Source: Meghimatium bilineatum (Eukaryota > Mollusca > Gastropoda > Stylommatophora > Philomycidae). From it: a stretch of DNA of 64,000 nucleotides. The position numbers were made by a program, and so were the translations under genes. Below the pieces are notes generated by a model, which was not told the origin of the DNA, searched no databases, and saw nothing but the letters and a program-made list of their open reading frames with translations. The stretch covers positions 16,657,513 to 16,721,512 of the forward strand of contig CM067315.1 in assembly GCA_034231615.1 (NCBI GenBank), read 5' to 3'. Positions 57,301 through 64,000 of the stretch are shown in pieces. Numbering within the stretch: position 1 is the first letter of the stretch; every line of letters begins with the position of its first letter.

Positions 57301-57330
57301 TTTCATTGTCAAATACCCTTATTAAAGGCA

Positions 57331-57475
57331 GGGGAGCCGCGTAGCGCAGTAGTTAGCGCACTGGCTTCGCATATTAGTGGTGCTGGGTTCATTCCCCATT
57401 TGAGATGGACATGTTTTTCAGATCGCAACGGCTCCCGGGTCGACCCAGAAAATAAATACTGCGAGAGAGAGAGAG
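57331..57475 (+). mobile_element. tRNA-derived SINE S1, truncated copy
   Basis: A-box-like GTAGCGCAGTAGTTAGCGC (57341-57359) and B-box-like GGGTTCATTCC (57385-57395) as in the copy at 3.38 kb; the head is about 90 per cent identical. It has lost about 28 bp around the CCAG..GGGAAGTAAAG segment and ends in a GAGAGAGAGAG tract, lacking the rest of the body. Confidence 0.88.
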
Positions 57476-57875
57476 AAGTTGTCAAACTTGAACTTTAAAC
57501 ACTTGTGATTGAGGGGGTCGGTTGTATCATGTTCTGAGACAGAATGATAAGTTGTTCGAGTATGCTCATAATTTTTCATCTTGTGCTGATGCATTTCTGA
57601 CTGATTTGATCATCTGGTTCTAATGATGATTAGTTATTGTCACATCTGACTGATAATCAGTAGCATCCTCATTCGGGTGTATTCATAAATTACGTCAGCA
57701 ATTTTTTAATATTTATTTGTGCCCCTATTCCCACCCTTGTCAAAGATTGAAAATAATTCGTTAATTTCTCCAACCCCCCCCCCCAACCTCCCACCCCACT
57801 GTTTAATTATGTCCACACACAAAATATTAAAGGAGCAAAAGTAAACTCTATAAAGTGTTTCATAATAACATTATT
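57476..57875. other. Unassigned sequence with poly-C run
   Basis: A poly-C run of about 12 nt lies at 57774-57786. No coding or repeat signal recognised. Confidence 0.5.
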
Positions 57876-57879
57876 TTAT

Positions 57880-58265
57880 TTCTATATGAAAACTGCCTGA
57901 AAATCAAAACATCAAAACTCATATACTAGATTTTACGAGATCCAACGACAACATAAAAATTCAAAATGTTCCATTATTAAAAGTCAACGATTTTACATAT
58001 TTAGACACCAATCTAGCACTGGATGGAGACTCATCAAAAGTTATTTTACACCATATTGCCCTTGCAGCGGGTGCTTTCAATAAGCTACGTAACATCTGGA
58101 CGTCAAACACACTAAGAAACACCACAAAACTCAGGTTGTTTAACTCCAACATCATCCCTATACTTTCATATAGATGCGAAAGTTGGAAAGCCACAAAAGT
58201 TACAGATAAGAGTGTATAATTTCTGAACTTGTTTTGTCGTACCCCAGCCATTGCAAAAGTGAGAC
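57880..58265 (+). mobile_element. LINE, family D-related RT C-terminal fragment
   Basis: Plus strand frame reads VNDFTYLDTNLALDGDSSKV, ILHHIALAAGAFNKLRNIWT, LRNTTKLRLFNSNIIPILSY, RCESWKATKVTDKSV and a stop. The FNKLRNIW and LFNSxxIPxLSYxCxSWK blocks match the fragment at 3.92-4.10 kb. Ends abruptly. Confidence 0.8.
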
Positions 58266-58421
58266 CGGCTCTCCACTATCTCAACACCCTTCTATATATC
58301 TAAGGGAGGCTGGCTTGCCCTTCCAAACAGAAATCCTTGATCTAATCGATTTACTTAGAGAGATTTTCCTGCAGACGAGAATATTGATTTTGTTTCTGAA
58401 TTGTCTTTGGTTTTGTTACCT

Positions 58422-58600
58422 GTCTTGTAAACAGTTCAGAATCCTGACTCCTACCTGTGATATTTATCTTGCAAAATGTTCAGATTATTCTTAGTCCTGC
58501 TTATGCCCCATTGTAAACAATTCTCAATCCTGACTCCAAGATCCTACTTATGTCATCTTGTAAACAGTTAGAAATCCTGACTCCTACTTATGTAAAAAAC
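58422..58600. repeat. Degenerate tandem repeat, ~44-bp unit, 4 copies
   Basis: Units contain variants of CTTGTAAACAGTTCAGAATC and CTGACTCCTACCTGTG. Confidence 0.75.
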
Positions 58601-59510
58601 CCGCAAAAAACTGTGGCTGCAACAGACCTCCAACATCCTCTGTTTCTTGTCTCGGTGGTACACTCTGCTAGACTGTAACCTGTCCCTCTCGTGATGTTAC
58701 TCTCCCACTTGTATCTCTGCCTACCTCATGCTCGCCTTCCCTTGACATTTACCTAAGTAAGGATTTCAACACGGTGTTATGTCTTTTAATATGTCCAAAA
58801 TATTTTGTTTGCTTGATTTTTATTTCCTTTAATAGTTCTTTCTTCATACGAAGTCTTGTTAGAACCTCTTTGTTTTATTTTCATTCCATTGTTTTCTCTC
58901 TATTATTCTATATTTCTACATTTCAAATGCATCAATTCTGTTTCTAGTTGCTTGTTCATTGTGATGTTTCTGAACCGTATATTAATATAAAATAGATGTA
59001 ACATTTTATAATTCTCAGTTTTAGCTTTTTTAAAATTTAATTAATTGTCAATATTTTTCTCATGTCATTGAAAGTACTTTTAGTAATTGCTATTCTCCTT
59101 TTAACTTGTTTGACATCTGCCATCATTTGTGATTATGTTTCCAAGATATTGATAATGTTCTACTTGTTGTAGTATTTCTCCATATTTATTTATATTTAGC
59201 AGTTGTTCTTCTGTGATTTTGCTGATTATAATTGTTTTTGGTCTTTCTGTGTTTAAATCTACTCCATATTCTTCACTTGATTTATCGACTTGATCTAATA
59301 GTCTTTGTAGTTCATGTTCACTTTCTACTAAAAGGACAGTGTCATCTGCATAGCACATGCTGTGTATTATTTTCCAACTGATCTTGAGGCCTGGTATTCC
59401 TTCTATATGTTTAAATATAATCTCTGTGTAGATATTAAATAATCTTTGTGATAAAATGCATTGTTGTCTTGCCCCTCTTTATATTTCTATGTATCGTGAG
59501 TATCTATTTT

Positions 59511-59780
59511 GGTACAGTACAAGTAGACGCCACTACATGTTTAATTATTTCCCTTGTCTATATTTGTAAATGTTATGTTCATCATTAAATAATTGAAATA
59601 TTTATTTATATAGTGTTGGGGTTAGGGTTAATTATGTAAATCACAACTATCCTAATTCTTACTCTCGCTAAAACAGTAAAATAAATTAATGTTTAAATTA
59701 TTAAATGATGAACATGAAATTTACAAACATAGACAAGGGAAATAAATCGACTATGTCGTGGCGTCTACTTTTACTTTACC
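59511..59780. mobile_element. Foldback MITE M3, 270 bp, nested in LINE C
   Basis: Inverted arms of about 95-100 bp with roughly 85 per cent identity: the left starts GGTACAGTACAAGTAGACGC and has TTTCCCTTGTCTATATTTGT; the right is the complement of GGTAAAGTAAAAGTAGACGC and TTTCCCTTGTCTATGTTTGT. Flanks TCTATTTT (59503-59510) and ACTATTTT (59781-59788) suggest a 7-8 bp target-site duplication. The unpaired centre contains GGGGTTAGGGTTAA, telomere-like but only about two units long. Confidence 0.88.
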
Positions 59781-60165
59781 ACTATTTTCACACCTTATTA
59801 CTGTAATTTGTTCCTAATATATATTTCTAATCAGTTTGATGTATTTTCAATCTATACCTATTTCCCTAATTGATATTCAATTAATTTGTGATGTGATAAT
59901 TTTAATCTGTCAAAAGGATTTGCTGTAGTCTATAAAGTATATGAAATATATGTACATTTTATACTGCTATGTATTTATCTATAAATAGTGGAAAACTAAA
60001 TATAGCTTCCCTTGTTCCTTTGTTTTTTTCATAGAAACGGAATTGTTTTTCACCAACTTCAATGTCTATCTTGTTTGTAATTATTTCATGTATTATCTTG
60101 AGTAGTATTTTGGTTATGTGGCTCATCAAACGTATTGTTCTGTATTCTGTTCAATCCACATCCCT

Positions 60166-60179
60166 GGTCTTCTTAGGTA
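60166..60179. repeat. 14-bp target-site duplication, left copy
   Basis: GGTCTTCTTAGGTA, identical to 62162-62175; it bounds the Penelope-like element. Confidence 0.95.
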
Positions 60180-60579
60180 ATCAATAGAAGGTGGTACTGC
60201 TAGTAGAACATAATGGAAAATAATACTCACGTGTGAGACAGGTAATGAAGTCCTACTGAATGACGACTAAAACACTACACACTATCACTAACGGATGTAA
60301 ATATGGTACATATAACAAAACAAAACACAGAATATAATCTACAGATGACAATACACAGGACAAAGTCGACGTTTCGGACCAATAGGCCTTTTTCAAGATA
60401 CGGACATAACATACAAACATTTTAAAAAAACCACAAGCAAAAATGTCTGCGTATCCGAGTGAAATGTGATAGTAAGATAGATACCGGAAGCATACGAACA
60501 GGAAGTACACAAAGACGATAATACAGGTGGAACGAGAGGAACAAAACGATGACGTAACAAAGACCAATACGACCGAGAA

Positions 60580-60927
60580 CTAAGCGAAAGAGTGGTCGGA
60601 ATTGAGTCCAAATGGCTTGATGGTACCCAACTCGAAAATGAGACGATTTTCGATGGCGTACCTAGATCTATCATCGGTGGTGCAGGATCTGATGGCAGTG
60701 ACCTGAATGTCAATGACACCACGGTGGCCATCGCCGTTGAAGTGATTGGCCACAGGAGTGGGTGTTCTGTGTTTGATAGCATGCAAGTGGTTACAGAATC
60801 GGTCGCTCAGTCTAAGGCCAGTCTCACCGATATATTGCTTACCACAGCGTTAACATATGATCACGTAAATAACATTACGGGATTCACATGTAAAGGCCTC
60901 ATCGATTGAGAAACTGGCCTTGGGGAA
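60580..60927 (-). pseudogene. GIY-YIG endonuclease domain of the Penelope-like element, with nonsense codon
   Basis: Same frame as the RT. Reads FPKASFSIDEAFTCESRNVI, YVIIC, TAA stop (60850-60852), RCGKQYIGETGLRLSDRFCN, HLHAIKHRTPTPVANHFNGD, GHRGVIDIQVTAI, YAIENRLIFELGTIKPFGLN, and a terminal stop at 60580. VIYVI and QYIGETG are the GIY and YIG motifs; R (SDRF), H (VANHF) and E (AIEN) fit the catalytic set. In Penelope-like elements this domain nicks target DNA. Two stops (60928 and 60850) inactivate the copy. Confidence 0.9.
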
Positions 60928-62151
60928 TCAGATGGAGCGCATCTGAACCACATAAGGACATGTGAAACAACGACCGCGTGAGCACCGCACGGTACCAAAA
61001 TGGTCAAGTGCAGAGGACCTGAGGTGGCTGTGGACCAAGATGTCCTTCAGATTTTTGTCGCGCCTAAAGGCCACCAGAGGTAATTTGTGGAAAGCGTCAC
61101 GGGTATCAGAATCAGACTGGAGAAGGGAATAATGTTTAAGTAGAATGCGACGGACAGTCGAGTTATGGGGATGGAAGGTAAGAACCAGTTTAACCCTATC
61201 AGAGGAGGAGGAAGAACCCTGAGAATTATTCAAGGTATCAAGGCGAGATAGCTGGCGTACACGGAGCCAAGCCAATGAAAGAATGCTGTCAGGGAAGGAG
61301 CGTCTACGACAGAACGCAATCATCTCAGAGTATTTGTCGAGAAAATCGTCGTCATCGCTACATAAGCGACGAAGGCGAAGAAGCTGTGAGTAAGGTAGAG
61401 AGTTACGACATGCGGGAGGATAAGAAGAAATGTAGAGCAGAAAGCCATGTGCATCAGTGGGTTTGTAGTAGACTGATGTGCTGAGGTATAGTGGATGAAT
61501 AGTGACAATGATGTCCAGGAAATGGACAGAGGTGGTGGAAATGGTAAATGTGAATTTAATAGAGGGGTTGAAATTGTTGATGAAGTTGATGAAGCGAGAC
61601 AGTGCTGCTTCTGTCATGTCAGTAATGCCTATCCCATCATCAATGTATCTGTGGAAAAGAGATTGAAATGGGCCATCGTAGATAGACCAAACTAGATGTT
61701 CTAGATGTCCCATGAAAAGACAGGCATAGCTGGGCCCCATCTTAGTGCCCATGGCCACACCACTGATCTGATCGAAGAAATGTCCATCGAATTCAAAAGA
61801 GTTGAGTGTGAGCACCAGTTCAGCAAGGCGGATAAGGGTTGGAGTAGATACAGAAGGATGCGGACTCTTGTCCAGAAAGAACTGCAACGCCCTAAGACCA
61901 TCGGCATGTGGTATAGACGTGTACAGAGAGCAAACATCAAGCAAGAACAGACGATAGGTGCGATCAGAAGACAAATGCACAGAAGAAAAAATGGTGAGAG
62001 CATGCTTGGTGTCTTTCAAGAATGAAGGCAGTGTCTCGACTAAGGGCTGCAAAATACTGTCGAGGAAATCAGAGATGCGCTCTGTAGGACAAGAGCAAGC
62101 TGAGACAATAGGTCTGCCGGGATTCAATACCTTGTGTATTTTGGGCAGCAT
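60928..62151 (-). pseudogene. Penelope-like reverse transcriptase, 407 codons (N-terminally truncated)
   Basis: Copies RNA into DNA for element transposition. Residues 1-8 hold the MLPKIHK block, ~70-82 motif A LLDVCSLYTSIPH (catalytic D), ~130-142 motif B SGVAMGTKMGPSYA, 169-176 motif C YIDDGIGI (catalytic DD), 210-216 HFLDIIV, and 228-262 YYKPTDAHGF and YSQLLRLRRLC, all in the order and form of Penelope-like RTs. Catalytic residues are intact. The frame ends in TGA at 60928-60930, after which the same frame continues into the endonuclease, so the stop is a nonsense change within one polyprotein. The N-terminus is cut by 5' truncation; the apparent Met is internal. Confidence 0.92.
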
Positions 62152-62161
62152 ATAGAAGACA

Positions 62162-62175
62162 GGTCTTCTTAGGTA
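62162..62175. repeat. 14-bp target-site duplication, right copy
   Basis: Identical to 60166-60179. Confidence 0.95.
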
Positions 62176-63480
62176 GTGGTGTAAATACTGATGATATTAT
62201 ATCTTTAGGTATGTATCTTGTTTCATATATGTTAATGTAAAGTTCTGTAATGTTTCCACATCAAATTAATCCAGATTTTCTTGTTCTGTCTGCCGTTATA
62301 TTTTCTGCGCCTATAGCCTTTCCCTATTTTAATGATTTATTGCATTTTCTACTTCTGCTTACAGTATTGCTGGTCCGATATTGTTTTGAGTTGTAGGTAT
62401 TTTTTGTTCCGTTGGTCATTAAACAGGTCTGTCACACAATCTGCCCATCTTGTAAGTACTTCTGTTTTATCAAAAATAATTTACCCACTCTTATCCTTAA
62501 TGCAGTCACCACCCTCTATATAATTTTTCTTATTTGTGATCTATCTTATTTCTTTTAGTCTTCTACCGTTGTAGTGATATCTTCTCTATTTCTCTGCATT
62601 TTGTTTATAGCCATTGATCTTTCACTGTTCTCCATGTGTTACGTATCTCTTTTTTATATGTGAATATTTTGGGGTATTTTTAGCTATCTTTTTTTCTGAC
62701 ATTTTCTCCAATATTTCTGTGCCATCCATGTTTTTATGTTTTCGCTTTTCCTGTTGGTAAAATTTCATTTCATGTTTGAATGTTTTTCCTTAAGCTGTCC
62801 CATTTGTTGTCTATTTTCTCTTCTGTATTGTTCCATGCATTATATCATAAGATGTTCATAAACGTTCTTTACTTCTACAAGGTATTTATGTGTATATCTG
62901 GTTGTTTAAGTGTTGATGTGTCGACCTGTGGATCTTGATTTCTTCTATGTTCTGTCGTTTTAAGTTTTACATGACCTCTGCACAACAAAGTACGGTCAGA
63001 GGTAATATCAGCTCCTTAATATGTTTTAGTGTACTTTGTTATTTCTAAATCTGTTGATGCTGCTCATAATAACATCTATCTAGTTCCTCTTTCTGTCTCC
63101 AGAACTTTTCCATGTATTTCTATTATCCATGTATCCTCTATTTTCATGTTCAGATAATATTTTGTTTATGGTCATGTTATTCTCCTCACAGAAGTGTATA
63201 AAAGTCTTTCTCCTCTGGCATTTCTTGTCCCAAGTCCAAACTGTCCTTGTATCTTCATTTCCTTACTTTTACATTCATATCTCCCATGGCTATTAGAATG
63301 TCTGTTGATCTTACTGGATTGAGTAGGTATTGTAGGTCTTAGTAGTAATTATCAATTTCTTCTTCGGTGTGATCTGTAGTTAATACAAAATATCACATTT
63401 ATCGCATGCCTCTCCATGAGCTCTGTCCATACCATTTCATTTCAGTTTCTGGTGCAGGTGTATCTCTGGCGAGTGCTCGT
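62176..63480 (-). mobile_element. LINE family C, endonuclease end to RT start (right part)
   Basis: Minus strand from 63.48 kb: decayed endonuclease sequence with a SDRTLLCRGHVKLKTTEHRR block (62.95-63.02 kb), a basic linker with FKHEMKFYQQEKRKHKN (62.73-62.78 kb), LTRWADCVTDLFNDQRNKK (62.40-62.46 kb), and VFTPLPKKT at the Penelope junction. It is collinear with 58.61-60.18 kb. Many stops. Confidence 0.75.
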
Positions 63481-63499
63481 CAAAAGATTTGTGATCTGA

Positions 63500-63705
63500 C
63501 AGCAAATAGCCTTTTTTTTTTTTTTTAATATACTGCGTGGCAGATCCTAAAATCTCAGGCGGCAATTATCACAAAAGACTGTACAGGTTAAGCAACTGTG
63601 GTCTCATCACGTGATAAGTGCAATTTCTAATATTACGTGTAGTTTCATTCAGATTTTGTTACCTAGTTGATCTCGAATTAAAATGTCGCTAGGTATGATT
63701 CAAAC
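63500..63705. other. Unassigned sequence with poly-T run
   Basis: A T run of about 18 nt at 63511-63528; otherwise nothing recognised. Confidence 0.5.
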
Positions 63706-63707
63706 GT

Positions 63708-63795
63708 CGCACTACATACATACTTAGAGCCCCCCCCCCACCCTGTCCCTCAGGACCCCAGGGCGGGGTGTGGGGGGGCTCTCAGTGTGTAGCGG
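63708..63795. repeat. GC-rich inverted repeat with C and G homopolymer arms
   Basis: Arms AGAGCCCCCCCCCCACCCTG (63726-63745) and CAGGGCGGGGTGTGGGGGGG plus CTCT (63759-63782) pair with few mismatches around a 13-nt spacer; outside them CACTACATACATACT and AGTGTGTAGCG extend the symmetry imperfectly. The right arm has four G-runs of three or more (allowing a G-quadruplex) and the left arm is C-rich. Confidence 0.85.
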
Positions 63796-64000
63796 GCAGA
63801 TCAATGGATCCGCAAGTAGACTTAGCTTCTGTGAAGTGCGTTTTTATCGATATCTCCTTTCGTTGATTAATGTACGTATTTGTTTCGTTAAAAAAGAGGC
63901 CGCATTTGCTTAACCTGTGCCTAAAAGATAAATGCACGTGTTACGTGTTGATAGTTCTGCTTTGAGCTTACAATTATTGACAATATTTTGATTTTAATGT
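63796..64000. other. Unassigned sequence
   Basis: Nothing recognised to the end of the window. Confidence 0.4.

Larger units (their letters stand above)
58610..60179 (-). mobile_element. LINE family C, RT to 3' end (left part, split by PLE)
   Basis: Minus strand from 60179: TEYRTIRLMSHITKILLKII, HEIITNKIDIEVGEKQFRFY, EKNKGTREAIF (RT motifs before the palm, 59.97-60.16 kb), an interruption by a foldback MITE, then the catalytic loop MCYADDTVLLVESEHELQRL (YADD intact, 59.30-59.36 kb), KYGEILQQVEHYQYLGNIIT, and the 3' end (58.63-58.99 kb) with FRNITMNKQLETELMHLKC and CWRSVAATVF-like blocks. The frame joins the part right of the Penelope-like element. Several stops make it inactive. Confidence 0.88.
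60180..62161 (-). mobile_element. Penelope-like element, 5'-truncated, 1982 bp
   Basis: A complete insertion bounded by a perfect 14-bp duplication. Minus-strand order: reverse transcriptase (62.16-60.93 kb), a CxxxRCFTCPY zinc-knuckle-like linker, GIY-YIG endonuclease (60.9-60.58 kb), and a 3' untranslated region with GACGTTTCGGACCAATAGGC then CTTTTTCAAG (plus strand 60368-60397), a motif typical of Penelope-like element ends. The 5' end begins at the FYMLPKIHK block, so the N-terminal part is missing. Excising the element restores the LINE reading PLPKKT|RDVD..TEYRTI. Confidence 0.93.

Noticed and set aside
59625..59645. Telomeric repeat or interstitial telomere
   Set aside because: Only about two TTAGGG-like units, located in the loop of a foldback MITE.
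60183..60300. Hammerhead ribozyme at the 3' end of the Penelope-like element
   Set aside because: Such ribozymes are known in some Penelope-like elements, but only a loose resemblance (CTGAATGACGA..AAAAC) is visible and the conserved core is not intact; a structure search would decide.
60592..60909. Plus-strand 105-codon ORF
   Set aside because: Shadow of the GIY-YIG endonuclease on the opposite strand.

Overview
This window is AT-rich, repeat-dominated, non-coding DNA from a metazoan, most likely an invertebrate. Spliced-gene signals are absent. Decayed reverse-transcriptase and endonuclease fragments, tRNA-derived SINEs, hAT-like and foldback MITEs, a Penelope-like element with a GIY-YIG domain, a MULE-type transposase fragment and many tandem arrays are present. 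The exact phylum cannot be read from the sequence; a mollusc, an arthropod or another invertebrate would all fit. I found no convincing intact host gene, no rRNA and no functional tRNA. Everything coding-like is transposon debris, apart from one 125-codon open stretch near 36.5-36.9 kb that I do not recognise.

Layout. 0-17.8 kb: fragments of at least four non-LTR (LINE) families in both orientations, small MITEs, and several minisatellites (43 bp at 1.3-1.8 kb, 25 bp at 5.3-5.6 kb, 33 bp at 16.25-16.65 kb). 17.88-30.54 kb: one uninterrupted ~12.7 kb satellite of 29-bp units, with 24-bp variant units at both edges and nested higher-order duplications (about 0.70, 0.86 and 1.31 kb) in the core. 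30.5-41 kb: LINE fragments (including the longest plus-strand reverse transcriptase, 32.93-34.68 kb), a 108-bp TA tract, a 28-bp pyrimidine-rich minisatellite, and RNase-H-like debris. 41-51 kb: a 33-bp minisatellite split by a LINE fragment, more LINE 3' ends, an RNase H region, a ~1.3 kb LINE, and a 1.16 kb minisatellite of 26-bp units. 51-64 kb: minisatellites, a hAT MITE inside an older repeat, a MULE transposase C-terminus, AGT/AGC microsatellites, and a large minus-strand LINE (about 58.6-63.48 kb) carrying a nested foldback MITE and a nested 2 kb Penelope-like element with a 14-bp target-site duplication.

The parts do not form a pathway. They record layered transposition: LINE fragments interrupted by SINE, MITE and Penelope insertions, and tandem arrays interrupted by LINE fragments. 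The most informative objects are the 29-bp satellite with its higher-order structure, the precisely bounded nested insertions, and two dispersed repeats (called R1 and R2 here) that I cannot assign to a known family. Family labels A-F are mine and are based only on similarity visible within this window.
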